From NCBI RefSeq assembly GCF_900249755.1, contig NZ_LT976854.1, positions 62,001 through 126,000 of the forward strand: a stretch of 64,000 nucleotides of DNA. Reading direction: 5' to 3'. The notes under the pieces were generated by a model. The model did no database searches. It saw only the letters and a program-made list of their open reading frames with translations, and was not told the DNA's origin. The position numbers and the translations under genes are program-made. Of the stretch, positions 45,665 to 55,377 are shown piece by piece. This DNA comes from Cupriavidus taiwanensis. GTDB taxonomy: Bacteria > Pseudomonadota > Gammaproteobacteria > Burkholderiales > Burkholderiaceae. Numbering within the stretch: position 1 is the first letter of the stretch; the number at the start of each line of letters is the position of its first letter.

Positions 45665-47245
45665 TCAAAACTGATTCATAGTATTGTCCTTCCCCGCCGC
45701 CTTCAGCGCCGCTTCCCCGCTGAAGTACTCCTTGTGATCATCCCCAATATCCGACCCAGACATATTCTGGTGCTTGACACAAGCGATACCCTGGCGAATT
45801 TCCTTCCGCTGCACACCAGCCACATAACCCAGCATGCCCTGGTCACCAAAGTACTCCTTGGCCAGATTGTCCGTCGACAGCGCAGCAGTGTGATACGTCG
45901 GCAGCGTAATCAGGTGATGGAAGATCCCAGCTTCACGCGACGCATCAGCCTGGAAGGTACGAATCTTCTCGTCCGCCAGCTTCGCCAGTTCGCTGTCGTC
46001 ATATTCCACGCTCATCAGCTGCGCGCGGTCGTAGCCCGACACATCCTTGCCCTCGGCCTTCATCGCGTCATACGCTTGCTGGCGGAAATTCAGGGTCCAG
46101 TTGAACGACGGGCTGTTGTTGTACACCAGCTTGGCGTTCGGGATGACCTTGCGGATTTCGTTGACCATGCCGGCGATCTGGGCGATGTGCGGCTTTTCGG
46201 TTTCGATCCACAGCAGGTCGGCGCCGTTTTGCAGCGCGGTCACGCAGTCCAGCACGCAACGCGCTTCGCCCGTGCCGGCGCGGAACTGGAACAGGTTGCT
46301 GGGCAGGCGCTTCGGGCGCAGCAGCTTGCCGTCGCGCTTGATGATGACGTCGCCATTGCCCAGCTGGTCGGCCGACAGTTCTTCGCAATCGAGGAACGAG
46401 TTGTATTGGTCGCCCAGGTCGCCCGGCTTGGCGGTCACGGCGATCTGCTTGGTCAGGCCGGCACCCAGCGAGTCGGTGCGGGCGACGATGATGCCGTCGT
46501 CAACGCCCAGTTCCAGGAAGGCGTAGCGGATGGCGCGGATCTTGGCCAGGAAGTCTTCGTGCGGCACAGTGACCTTGCCGTCCTGGTGGCCGCACTGCTT
46601 CTCGTCGGAGACCTGGTTTTCGATCTGGATGCAGCAGGCGCCGGCTTCGATGAATTGCTTGGCCAGCAGGTAGGTGGCTTCGGCGTTGCCGAAACCGGCG
46701 TCGATGTCCGCGATGATGGGCACGACGTGGGTGACGTGGTTGTCGATCTTTTGCTGGATCGCGGCCTTGGCGGCGCCGGTGGCGGCGTCCAGTTCGCGGA
46801 ACAGGCCGCCCAGTTCACGGGCGTCGGCCTGGCGCAGGAAGGTGTACAGCTCGCGGATCAGCGCGCTGACCGAGGTCTTCTCGTGCATCGACTGGTCCGG
46901 CAGCGGGCCGAACTCGGAGCGCAGCGCGGCGACCATCCAGCCGGACAGGTACAGGTAGCGGCGCTCGGTGCTGTTGAAGTGCTTCTTGATGGAAATCATC
47001 TTCTGCTGGCCGATAAAGCCGTGCCAGCAGCCCAGCGACTGGGTGTACTTCGACGGGTCCGCATCGTAGGCGGCCATGTCGGCGCGCATGATCCTGGCGG
47101 TGTACCTGGCGATGTCCAGCCCCGTCTTGAACTTGTTCTGCGCGCGCATGCGGGCGGCGTACTCGGGGTTGATGGCATTCCAGGCGCTGCCGTGGTTCTC
47201 TTTCAAAGCAGCCACTGCCTTGATGTCGTCTTGATACTGGGCCAT
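45665..47245 (-). CDS. aceA: Isocitrate lyase
   Basis: This 526-residue enzyme cleaves isocitrate to glyoxylate and succinate in the glyoxylate bypass. The active-site loop is KQCGHQ (the KKCGH position of E. coli), with IIADIDAGFGNAEATY, QIENQVSDEKQCGHQDGK and WIETEKP. Length and the extra internal stretch (about 260-330) fit the long isocitrate lyase form common in Burkholderiales. AGGAAA precedes ATG 47245. Transcription is likely controlled at the palindrome 110 bp upstream. It lies between the island and flhB but is not a flagellar gene. Confidence 0.95.
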   Translation of the reverse strand: MAQYQDDIKAVAALKENHGSAWNAINPEYAARMRAQNKFKTGLDIARYTARIMRADMAAYDADPSKYTQSLGCWHGFIGQQKMISIKKHFNSTERRYLYLSGWMVAALRSEFGPLPDQSMHEKTSVSALIRELYTFLRQADARELGGLFRELDAATGAAKAAIQQKIDNHVTHVVPIIADIDAGFGNAEATYLLAKQFIEAGACCIQIENQVSDEKQCGHQDGKVTVPHEDFLAKIRAIRYAFLELGVDDGIIVARTDSLGAGLTKQIAVTAKPGDLGDQYNSFLDCEELSADQLGNGDVIIKRDGKLLRPKRLPSNLFQFRAGTGEARCVLDCVTALQNGADLLWIETEKPHIAQIAGMVNEIRKVIPNAKLVYNNSPSFNWTLNFRQQAYDAMKAEGKDVSGYDRAQLMSVEYDDSELAKLADEKIRTFQADASREAGIFHHLITLPTYHTAALSTDNLAKEYFGDQGMLGYVAGVQRKEIRQGIACVKHQNMSGSDIGDDHKEYFSGEAALKAAGKDNTMNQF

Positions 47246-47353
47246 GTCAGTTTCCTAAGATAAGGCGCGTTTGAGAAAAATCGTTTGGCGTGCCGACCGG
47301 GGTCGAAGCAAACAGCGTGACCTCATTGTAGGGGGATCCGGCGCCGCTGCGGC

Positions 47354-47373
47354 TATGTCTTATATAAGACATA
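47354..47373. promoter_or_regulatory. 20-bp perfect palindrome, probable operator of aceA
   Basis: TATGTCTTATATAAGACATA is a perfect palindrome, followed by a further half-site ATAAGAC. It contains TATAAG, which could be the -10 on either strand, so a bound protein would block RNA polymerase. Such short AT-centred dyads are typical of GntR/FCD-type regulators. The regulator gene is not in the window. Confidence 0.6.
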
Positions 47374-47716
47374 AGACTTTGTTTTTCCTTATCTTTCAAT
47401 GGGATAGGTGCAAATTTTCACGATACGGAACGCCTTTTCGCAGAACGAAAGCCGGCGCTGCGCTGCGCAACACTGAAATCCCACGATGTGAAACGGGCTT
47501 TCAGTGAGCGGGCAACGGCTGCTTCAAATCGCCGCAAGTTGGCGGCTTCGCCACTTTCCCCCTAAAGACTCCCGACCCGCCGCCGTTAATCCCAACCGTT
47601 CCCCCATTTCCCAAACAGCACCCAATTCCCCCGCCTTTTCGCGCGAATGGGAACACCCCCACGCTTCGATAATCCCCGCTGACGAATAGCGGCTGGCCGC
47701 TTCGCACGGAGCGTGG
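47374..47716. other. aceA-flhB divergent intergenic region
   Basis: These 343 bp hold no gene. The flhB promoter should lie here, but I could not make out a FlhDC box. Confidence 0.4.
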
Positions 47717-48859
47717 ATGTCCGAAGAAAGCGATCTCGAGAAAACCGAACCCGCCTCACCCCGGCGCCTGGAAAAGGCGCGCGAGGAGGGGCAGGTGGTG
47801 CGTTCGCGCGAGCTGGCCACGTTCGTAATGCTGATTGCCGGCGTGACCGGCCTGTGGACGCTGGGCGGCCACCTGGGCCGCAGCCTGAACCAGGTGATGC
47901 AGGGCGCGCTGCGCTTTGAGCCGGCCACGGCGTTCGATCCGTCGCGCATGCTGTCGCGCTTTGCGCTGATGGTGTGGGACAGCCTGCTGGCCTTCCTGCC
48001 GTTGCTGCTGCTGTTCGGCGTGGCCGCGCTGGCCGCGCCGCTGCTGCTGGGCGGCTGGGTGTTCTCGGCCAAGTCGTTTGCGCCGCAGCTCTCGCGGCTG
48101 TCGCCGATTGCGGGGCTGGGGCGGATGTTCTCCGCGCACTCGCTGGTGGAACTGCTCAAGGCCGTGGCCAAGTCGCTGCTGGTCGGCGCGGTCGGCGCCT
48201 GGGTGCTGTGGCGGCGTTTGCCCGAGGCCATCGCGCTGATGAATGCGCCGGTGCAGGAGGCGCTGCTGCACATGGTCGACCTGGTGATGTTCTGCTGCCT
48301 GGTGGTGTCGCTGTCGCTGCTGGTGGTGGCGGCCATCGACGTGCCGTGGCAGTACTGGGAGTTCTTCAAGAAGCTGCGCATGACCAAGGAAGAGGTCAAG
48401 CAGGAGTTCAAGGAGAGCGAGGGCGACCCGCATATCAAGAACCGCATCCGCCAGCAGCAGCGCGCCATGGCGCGCCGCCGCATGATGACGGAGGTGCCCA
48501 AGGCCGATGTGGTGGTGACCAACCCCACGCACTTTGCCGTGGCGCTGCGCTATGAGGAAGGGCGCATGGGCGCGCCACGCGTGGTGGCCAAGGGCACCGG
48601 TGATGTTGCCGCGCGCATCCGCGCGCTGGCGGCGGAGCACCGCGTGCCGCTGATGTCGGCACCGCCGCTGGCGCGTGCGCTGCACCGTCATGTGGAACTG
48701 GGCCAGGAAATCCCGGCCGGCCTCTATACCGCCGTGGCCGAAGTGCTGGCCTGGGTCTATCAACTGAAGCACTGGCACTACTCGCAGGGCCCGCAGCCGC
48801 AGGCGCCCGCGGACCTGCCGGTGCCCGATGAACTCGCCGTACCGGAAATGCGCGAATGA
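47717..48859 (+). CDS. flhB: Flagellar type III export switch protein FlhB
   Basis: This 380-residue protein has about four membrane helices (residues 35-210) and a cytoplasmic domain with the autocleavage site NPTH (in VVVTNPTHFAVALRY). Cleavage switches export from rod/hook to filament substrates. The start EKTEPASPRRLEKAREEGQV is the family standard. GGAG precedes the ATG. Its stop overlaps the flhA start by 4 nt. Confidence 0.96.
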   Translation: MSEESDLEKTEPASPRRLEKAREEGQVVRSRELATFVMLIAGVTGLWTLGGHLGRSLNQVMQGALRFEPATAFDPSRMLSRFALMVWDSLLAFLPLLLLFGVAALAAPLLLGGWVFSAKSFAPQLSRLSPIAGLGRMFSAHSLVELLKAVAKSLLVGAVGAWVLWRRLPEAIALMNAPVQEALLHMVDLVMFCCLVVSLSLLVVAAIDVPWQYWEFFKKLRMTKEEVKQEFKESEGDPHIKNRIRQQQRAMARRRMMTEVPKADVVVTNPTHFAVALRYEEGRMGAPRVVAKGTGDVAARIRALAAEHRVPLMSAPPLARALHRHVELGQEIPAGLYTAVAEVLAWVYQLKHWHYSQGPQPQAPADLPVPDELAVPEMRE

Positions 48860-50937
48860 ACGCTCTGAGCAACCTGTTCAATCTTCCCGGCCTGCGCTCC
48901 GCCGGCCAGTTCAAGGCCATGACGGGGCCGCTGCTGATCATCATGATCCTGGGGATGATGATCCTGCCGCTGCCGGCCTTTGTGCTGGACCTGCTGTTCA
49001 CCTTCAATATCGCGCTGGCGATCATGGTGCTGCTGGTCAGCATGTACACGCAGAAACCGCTGGACTTTGCCGCGTTCCCGGCGGTGCTGCTGTTCACCAC
49101 GCTGCTGCGGCTGTCGCTGAACGTGGCGTCGACGCGCGTGGTGCTGCTGGAGGGCCATACCGGTCCGGACGCCGCCGGCAAGGTGGTGGAGGCCTTCGGC
49201 CACTTCCTGGTGGGCGGCAACTTCGCGGTTGGCATCGTGGTGTTCGCGATCCTGGTGGTGATCAACTTCATGGTGATCACCAAGGGCGCGGGGCGTATCG
49301 CTGAAGTCGGCGCGCGCTTCATGCTGGATTCGATGCCGGGCAAGCAGATGTCGATCGATGCCGACCTGAACGCCGGCCTGATCGACGAAGCCGCCGCCAA
49401 GAAGCGCCGCGCCGAAGTGGCGCAGGAGTCGGACTTCTACGGCGCCATGGACGGCGCCAGCAAGTTCGTGCGCGGCGATGCGGTGGCGGGCCTGCTGATC
49501 ATGTTTATCAACGTGGCCGCGGGCATGGTGGTGGGCATGGTCCAGCATGACCTGGACTTTGGTACCGCCGTGCACAACTACACGCTGCTGACCATCGGCG
49601 ATGGCCTGGTGGCGCAGATTCCGGCGCTGGTGATCTCCACCGCGGCCGGCGTGATCGTGTCGCGCGTGTCGAACGAGCAGGACGTGGGCGAGCAGCTCAC
49701 CGGCCAGCTCTTTGCCAACCCGCGCGTGCTGTACCTGACCGCGGGCATCATCGGCCTGATGGGCATCATCCCGGGCATGCCGCACTTTGCCTTCCTGCTG
49801 CTGGCGGGCGCGCTGGTGTGGATGGGCCGCTATGTCGCGCGCCGCGCGGCCACCCAGGCGCAGACCAGACAGCGCGAGGAGCGCACCCCGGCGGTGGCAC
49901 AGGAATCGACCGAAGCCAGCTGGGACGACGTCACGCTGGTGGACCCGCTCGGCATGGAAGTGGGCTACCGCCTGATCACGCTGGTGGACCGCGCGCAGGA
50001 TGGGGAGCTGCTGGGCCGCATCAAGAGCATCCGCAAGAAGGTGGCGCAGGAGATTGGTTTCCTGGTGCCGGTGGTGCATATCCGCGACAACCTGGAACTC
50101 AAGCCCAACGCCTACCGCATCACGCTCAAGGGCGTGGAGATCGGCCGTGGCGAAGCCATGCCGGGCCAGTGGATGGCGATCAACCCCGGCCAGGTCAGCG
50201 GCACGCTGCCCGGCGCGGCCACGCGCGATCCGGCCTTCGGCCTGCCTGCGGTGTGGATCGATGCCGGCATCAAGGAGCAGGCGCAGGCCTACGGCTATAC
50301 CGTGGTCGATGCCAGCACCGTGGTGGCCACGCACCTGAACCACCTGATCCACATGCACGCGGCCGAACTGCTGGGCCGCCAGGAAGTGCAGGCGCTGCTG
50401 GACCGCATCGCCAAGGATTCGCCCAAGCTGACCGAAGATCTGGTGCCGAAGACGATTTCGCTGACCGCGCTGCAGAAGATCCTGCAGAACCTGCTGGACG
50501 AAGGCGTGCCGATCCGCGACATGCGCACCATCCTGGATGTGGTGGCCGAGCATGCGCCCAAGATCAGCGATCCGAACGAACTGACCGCGATGGTCCGCGT
50601 GGCCCTTGGCCGCGCCATCACGCAGCAGCTGTTCCCGAACAATGCCGACCTGCAGGTGATCGGCCTCGATGCCGGCCTGGAGCGCGTGCTGTCGCAGGCG
50701 CTGACCAACGGCGGCGGCATCGAGCCGGGCCTGGCCGACGCGCTGCTGCAGCAGACCCAGGGCGCGGTCACGCGCCAGGAGCAGATGGGCATGGACCCGG
50801 TGCTGCTGGTGCCGTCGCAGTTGCGGCCGCTGATGGCGCGCTTCCTGCGCCGCACCATGCCGCAGCTGCGGGTGCTGTCGCACGCCGAGGTGCCGGACAA
50901 CCGCAATATCCGCATCACCGCCATGATCGGCGCGTGA
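48856..50937 (+). CDS. flhA: Flagellar export apparatus protein FlhA
   Basis: This 693-residue protein has about eight N-terminal membrane helices (to about 320) containing the conserved FHIPEP-like stretch (VLLFTTLLRLSLNVASTRVVL and GRIAEVGARFMLDSMPGKQMSIDADL). Its large cytoplasmic domain forms the nonameric export ring. The start overlaps the flhB stop in an ATGA arrangement. Confidence 0.96.
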   Translation: MNALSNLFNLPGLRSAGQFKAMTGPLLIIMILGMMILPLPAFVLDLLFTFNIALAIMVLLVSMYTQKPLDFAAFPAVLLFTTLLRLSLNVASTRVVLLEGHTGPDAAGKVVEAFGHFLVGGNFAVGIVVFAILVVINFMVITKGAGRIAEVGARFMLDSMPGKQMSIDADLNAGLIDEAAAKKRRAEVAQESDFYGAMDGASKFVRGDAVAGLLIMFINVAAGMVVGMVQHDLDFGTAVHNYTLLTIGDGLVAQIPALVISTAAGVIVSRVSNEQDVGEQLTGQLFANPRVLYLTAGIIGLMGIIPGMPHFAFLLLAGALVWMGRYVARRAATQAQTRQREERTPAVAQESTEASWDDVTLVDPLGMEVGYRLITLVDRAQDGELLGRIKSIRKKVAQEIGFLVPVVHIRDNLELKPNAYRITLKGVEIGRGEAMPGQWMAINPGQVSGTLPGAATRDPAFGLPAVWIDAGIKEQAQAYGYTVVDASTVVATHLNHLIHMHAAELLGRQEVQALLDRIAKDSPKLTEDLVPKTISLTALQKILQNLLDEGVPIRDMRTILDVVAEHAPKISDPNELTAMVRVALGRAITQQLFPNNADLQVIGLDAGLERVLSQALTNGGGIEPGLADALLQQTQGAVTRQEQMGMDPVLLVPSQLRPLMARFLRRTMPQLRVLSHAEVPDNRNIRITAMIGA

Positions 50938-50947
50938 GGAGTCAACG

Positions 50948-53275
50948 ATGAGCGTAGCCAAGTTTGTCGCGGCCAACGGCCGCGAAGCCATGCGCCAGGT
51001 GCGCGAAGCCATGGGGCCGGACGCCGTGGTGCTGTCCAACCGCACCGTCGAGGGCGGCGTGGAGATCGTCGCCATGCGCGATACGGACCTGGGCAGCGTG
51101 CAGGCCACGGCGCAGGTGTATGTGCCGCCGGCACCGGCATCGGCGCCGGAGCCCGCGGCCATCGGCGACCTGCGCGGCGAGCTGCAATCGATGCGGGCGA
51201 TGCTGGAGCGCCAGCTGGCCGGCATCAGTGCGGCGCCGGGCGTCGCCCCCAGCGCGGCGGCCCACGGCGTGGCCGCGAGCGACCCGCTGCGCGAATCGCT
51301 GTTCGAATGGATGGTGGGCGCGGGCTTCTCCGGGCAACTGGCGCGCACGCTGCTGGCGCGGCTGCCGCTGGGCTATGACCGGCCCGCGGCGATGGGCTGG
51401 ATCCGCAAGGAGCTGGCCAGCAAGGTGCCGGTGCTGGGCGACGAGGACAGCCTGTTCGCGCAAGGCGGCGTGCTGGCGCTGATCGGCCCCACCGGTGTGG
51501 GCAAGACCACCACCACGGCCAAGCTGGCGGCGCGCTTCGTGCTGCGCCACGGCGCCGACAAGCTGGCGCTGCTGACCACCGACAGCTTCCGTATCGGCGC
51601 CCATGAACAGCTGCGCATCTACGGCGATATCCTGGGCGTGCCGGTGCATGCGGTAAAGGATGCCGCCGACCTGCGCTTCGCGCTGGCGGCGATGAAGGAC
51701 AAGCACCTGGTGATCATCGACACCGTCGGCATGAGCCAGCGCGACCGCAGCCTGTCGGAGCAGATCGCCATGCTGGCCGGCGTGCCCGCGCCGGTGCAGC
51801 GCGTGCTGCTGCTCAACGGCGCCAGCCATGGCGATACCCTCAATGAAGTGGTGCACGCCTACCGTCATGACGCCGCGCCGGATGGCGGCGGCATCGATGG
51901 CTGCATCATCAGCAAGCTGGATGAAGCCACGCACCTGGGCTCGGTGCTGGACGTGGTGATCCGCCACCGGCTGCCGGTGTTCTACGCCTCCACCGGGCAG
52001 CGCGTGCCCGAGCACCTGGAACTGGCCAGCAGCACCGCGCTGGTCGAGCGCGCGTTCCTCACGCCGCGCCGCGGCTCGGTGTTTGCGGATGCCGATGCGG
52101 CGCGTCGTGCCGCCGCCGGGGCTGGTGAAGAAACCCCCGCGCGTGGCGGTGCCACCGACGTGCTGCGCTCGCTGACCGATAGCGCCGACGCGCTCGGCCA
52201 ATGCGTGGCCGAACTCAACGGCGCGGGCCTGGGCTTCGACCTGGCGCGCTCGCTGTGGCAGCAGCGCGGCGCCGGTGCGCCGGCCCTGCGAGCGATGTCG
52301 CAGCAGGTGCGCGAAGCGGTGTGCCGCGACGTGACGCGCCAGTGCGAGCAATACGTGCTGGCCATCGCCGCCACGCTGCAGGTGGCCGTGCCCGGCCGCC
52401 GCTCGCCCCAGCCGATGCAGCACACGCTGTGGCTGGCCGACCGCAACGGCATGCCGCTGGCCGCCGCCGTCACGCCGACCGGCCGTGCCGGCCAGCCGCT
52501 GGGCGAAGCCGAAGCCGACGCCGCCAACCTGCGCGCCGCGATGAGCGCCGCGCGCAAGGTCGTCAACCTGGTCGACGCGCTGCCGTCCGCCGCCACGCTG
52601 GCGCGCTGGCAGCAGGCCGGCGAGCGCTGGGTTGCCAGCGCGCGCAAGACCGCGCGCGTGGTCAGCGCCGGCACTGCGTGGAAGCTGGATGCACTGGCCG
52701 ACACGCTGACCTTCCACGCCGTCGGCGAAGACACCGTGCGCGAGCGCGACGCCGTGCGCTGGCTGGCAACCGCCGACGTGCGCGTGCCGGACAGCCCGGT
52801 GCGCGGCAAGGGCACGCCCGAAGGCGGCATCGACGCCTGCCTGGTGGTGGCCCGCCTGGCTGACCGCGCCACCGGCGAGCTGCTCGACACGCGTTACCTG
52901 CTGTGCGATCCGGCGCTGGCGCAGGATGTCGCGCAGGTGGCGCGCTGGGCGCTGTGGACCGACGCGGCCGAGCCCGGCCTGCGCACGCTGCGCCATGCCA
53001 TCGACCACTTTGCGCAGGATGCGCAGGATGCCGCGGGTGCTACCGTAGCCGCGCTGCAACTGGGCCTGTCGGTGCTGCGCCTGGAACACGCGCCAACCGC
53101 CGCCGCGCCTGCATTCCTGGCGCGCCTGGCCGGCCGTGCAGTGCGCCCGGGCGCACCGGTGCCGGGCACCGTGCTCAATGAAGGCATGGGCCGCATGCTG
53201 GCCTTGCTCGACGTGCTGGAAAACTATCCGGGCCGCGCCACCGCTGCGCCCGCCGCCGCGGAGGCCCTGCAGTGA
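50948..53275 (+). CDS. flhF: Flagellar placement GTPase FlhF with long C-terminal extension
   Basis: This 775-residue protein has an N-terminal B domain (AKFVAANGREAMRQVREAMGPDAVVLSNR) and an N-helical domain. The SRP-type GTPase has a P-loop GPTGVGKTTTTAKLA from residue 180, DTVGMSQRD (G3) and SKLDEAT (G4). Canonical FlhF is about 430 residues; here about 350 extra residues follow the GTPase, without a family I recognise. FlhF sets flagellar position and number with FlhG. Its stop overlaps flhG by 4 nt. Confidence 0.92.
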   Translation: MSVAKFVAANGREAMRQVREAMGPDAVVLSNRTVEGGVEIVAMRDTDLGSVQATAQVYVPPAPASAPEPAAIGDLRGELQSMRAMLERQLAGISAAPGVAPSAAAHGVAASDPLRESLFEWMVGAGFSGQLARTLLARLPLGYDRPAAMGWIRKELASKVPVLGDEDSLFAQGGVLALIGPTGVGKTTTTAKLAARFVLRHGADKLALLTTDSFRIGAHEQLRIYGDILGVPVHAVKDAADLRFALAAMKDKHLVIIDTVGMSQRDRSLSEQIAMLAGVPAPVQRVLLLNGASHGDTLNEVVHAYRHDAAPDGGGIDGCIISKLDEATHLGSVLDVVIRHRLPVFYASTGQRVPEHLELASSTALVERAFLTPRRGSVFADADAARRAAAGAGEETPARGGATDVLRSLTDSADALGQCVAELNGAGLGFDLARSLWQQRGAGAPALRAMSQQVREAVCRDVTRQCEQYVLAIAATLQVAVPGRRSPQPMQHTLWLADRNGMPLAAAVTPTGRAGQPLGEAEADAANLRAAMSAARKVVNLVDALPSAATLARWQQAGERWVASARKTARVVSAGTAWKLDALADTLTFHAVGEDTVRERDAVRWLATADVRVPDSPVRGKGTPEGGIDACLVVARLADRATGELLDTRYLLCDPALAQDVAQVARWALWTDAAEPGLRTLRHAIDHFAQDAQDAAGATVAALQLGLSVLRLEHAPTAAAPAFLARLAGRAVRPGAPVPGTVLNEGMGRMLALLDVLENYPGRATAAPAAAEALQ

Positions 53276-54078
53276 GCACCCTCGCCATGGACCAGGCCGA
53301 AAGCCTGCGCCGGATGCTGGCGCCGCGCACCACGCGCCGCATCGCCGTGCTGGCCAGCGAACGCGGCGCCGGTGCTACTACCGTGGCGCTGGGTTTGTCG
53401 CATGCGCTGGCGATGCAGGGCGAACGTGTGCTGCTGGTCGACGAAGACGCCGCCGCCCGGGCCACGCAACTGTCCGGCGCAAGGCCGGCGGGCACGCTGG
53501 CTGACGTTTACGCGGGCCGGCTGTCGCTGGACGCTGCGGCGGGCGTGAGCCCGCAGGGCGTGCTGTCGGTGCTGCCGGCGGGCCGGCCGGCGCCGGGCGC
53601 TGCCTTGCCGCCGGCGGCGACGCAGGATTTCCGCAGCGTGCTGGTGGATGCCGCGATCGATGCCGACGGCGCGCTGTCGCCGCTTGCGGGCGATGCGCAC
53701 AACGTGCTGGTGGTGATGCGCCCGGAGCTGGCGTCGATCACCGCCGCCTACGCCTGCATCAAGCGGCTGCACCACCTGTATGCCTGGCGCCAGTTCCACC
53801 TGGTCGTCAACCTCGCGGCAAGCGAAGCCACGGTGCAGGCCATCCTGCGCAACCTGGCGCGCACCGCCAGCCAGTACCTCGGCGTCGAAGTGCTGTGCGC
53901 GGGCTGGTTGCCATCCGACCCGCTGGTGGCACGCGCCGTGCAGCTGGGCCGCTGCGTGGTCGAGGCCTTCCCGGCGGCGCCGGCCACCGCGGCACTGCGC
54001 CGCAGCGCCGGCGGCATCGGCGCCTGGCCACTGCGCGCGGAAATGTCCGCCCCCGCGCCCGCAGCCGCAATGGCCTGA
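53272..54078 (+). CDS. flhG: FlhG/FleN-like MinD-family protein with degenerate P-loop
   Basis: This 268-residue protein sits in the usual FlhG place, after flhF and before fliA, and starts at GTG 53272 inside the flhF stop (ATG 53287 is an alternative). It keeps the MinD framework (VLLVDEDAAARATQL, then LVDAAIDADGAL), but the deviant Walker A normally reading KGGxGKT is SERGAGATT. Both lysines are absent. It may therefore not hydrolyse ATP and could act only as a binding partner of FlhF or FlrA-like proteins. Confidence 0.82.
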   Translation: MSTLAMDQAESLRRMLAPRTTRRIAVLASERGAGATTVALGLSHALAMQGERVLLVDEDAAARATQLSGARPAGTLADVYAGRLSLDAAAGVSPQGVLSVLPAGRPAPGAALPPAATQDFRSVLVDAAIDADGALSPLAGDAHNVLVVMRPELASITAAYACIKRLHHLYAWRQFHLVVNLAASEATVQAILRNLARTASQYLGVEVLCAGWLPSDPLVARAVQLGRCVVEAFPAAPATAALRRSAGGIGAWPLRAEMSAPAPAAAMA

Positions 54079-54175
54079 GCCTGCCAGCCATGCCATCCAA
54101 CCGAACCAGACCCTGAGCCAGCCCCCGCCGCACGTTGCGACGGTCCAGCAATCCAGCATTCACGAGAATTGCACC

Positions 54176-54892
54176 ATGTACACGATCCAGGGAAAGCTCG
54201 AACAGGCCGATGTGGTCAAGGCGCACGCCCAGCTGGTGCGCCGCATCGCGCTGCAGCTCGCTGCCAGGCTGCCCGCCAGCGTGCAGATCGACGACCTGAT
54301 CCAGGCCGGCATGATCGGCCTGCTCGACGCCGCCAAGCGCTATGAAGACACGCACGGCGCGCGCTTCGAAACCTACGCCAGCCAGCGCATCCGTGGCGCC
54401 ATGCTCGACGAAGTGCGCGCCAACGACTGGCAATCGCGCAGCCTGCGCCAGTTCACCCGGCGCATCGAACGCACCCAGCGCAACCTGGAACAGAAGCTCG
54501 GCCGCACGCCGATCGACTCCGAGGTGGCCGAGGCCATGGAGATGCCGCTGGACGAATACCAGCTGCTGCTCAACGAGGTCTATGGCTGCCAGCTGCTGCA
54601 CTATGAAGACTTCGAGCGCTCCGGCGAAGAAGACTTCCTCGACCGCCACCTCGGCGGCAGCGACGACGGCAACCCGCTCACCGTGCTGATGGAAAGCGGC
54701 ATGCGCGAGGCGCTGATCCGCGCCATCGAACGCCTGCCCGAGCGCGAGAAGCTGGTGCTGTCGCTGTGCTACGACCAGGAACTGAACCTGCGCGAGATCG
54801 GCGCGGTGCTCGACGTGACGGAGTCGCGCGTATGCCAGATCCGCGGCCAGGCCATCAACCGGCTGCGCAACCAGTTGCGCGGCTTGCTGTGA
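54176..54892 (+). CDS. fliA: Flagellar sigma factor FliA (sigma-28)
   Basis: This 238-residue sigma factor has region 2 (DDLIQAGMIGLLDAAKRYE, FETYASQRIRGAMLDEVR), region 3 (TPIDSEVAEAMEM) and region 4 (ERLPEREKLVLSLCYDQELNLREIGAVL). It transcribes late flagellar and chemotaxis genes and is held off by FlgM, encoded at 56969. Its stop overlaps the flhE start by one base. The longer frame upstream of 54176 overlaps flhG and is ignored. Confidence 0.96.
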   Translation: MYTIQGKLEQADVVKAHAQLVRRIALQLAARLPASVQIDDLIQAGMIGLLDAAKRYEDTHGARFETYASQRIRGAMLDEVRANDWQSRSLRQFTRRIERTQRNLEQKLGRTPIDSEVAEAMEMPLDEYQLLLNEVYGCQLLHYEDFERSGEEDFLDRHLGGSDDGNPLTVLMESGMREALIRAIERLPEREKLVLSLCYDQELNLREIGAVLDVTESRVCQIRGQAINRLRNQLRGLL

Positions 54893-55329
54893 TGCCGGGG
54901 AAGGCGCGCGCCGCGCGCGGGGCCTGCTGGTTGCTCGCGGCCGTATCGGCGTGCGCATGGGCCGCATTCGATGCCGGCACCCGCCACGCCTGGACCGGCT
55001 CGGTCAACGGCCCGGCCCTGCACGGCCGCGGCCAACGCGCGGTGTCGCCGCCGATCCTGCCCACCGGCGTGTTGCCGCAATCGGAAGGGGTGATTACCTC
55101 GGTGCGCTGGCGCTACAGCTTCGCCAAGACGCCGCCGATGGAGCTGCAAGCCTACCTGTGCAATGCGCAACGCTGCGTGCTGTTGCCGCAGGCTGAGGGC
55201 AAGACCGACGCGTTCTTTGGCGACGATGCCACGAAGGGGTTTGTGTTCGCGTTCCGGGTGCCGGGGCAGGGGAGTCTGGTGCCGGTGTTGCAGGGGCGGA
55301 GTAATGAGGTGGTGGTGGGGTTTCGGTAG
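54892..55329 (+). CDS. flhE: Flagellar protein FlhE
   Basis: This 145-residue secreted protein has a signal peptide (ARGACWLLAAVSACAWA). The rest follows E. coli FlhE: PPILPTGVLPQ, a Cys pair in LCNAQRCVLL, a central GKTDAFFGDD and the tail VPGQGSLVPVLQGRSNEVVVGFR. FlhE is a periplasmic protein that limits proton leakage through the export gate. It is the last gene of the flhB-flhE run and is coupled to fliA. Confidence 0.85.
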   Translation: MPGKARAARGACWLLAAVSACAWAAFDAGTRHAWTGSVNGPALHGRGQRAVSPPILPTGVLPQSEGVITSVRWRYSFAKTPPMELQAYLCNAQRCVLLPQAEGKTDAFFGDDATKGFVFAFRVPGQGSLVPVLQGRSNEVVVGFR

Positions 55330-55377
55330 GCGCCTTGGCGTTTGCAGACCACGGGACTCTGAAGTCGCGATTGTGTG

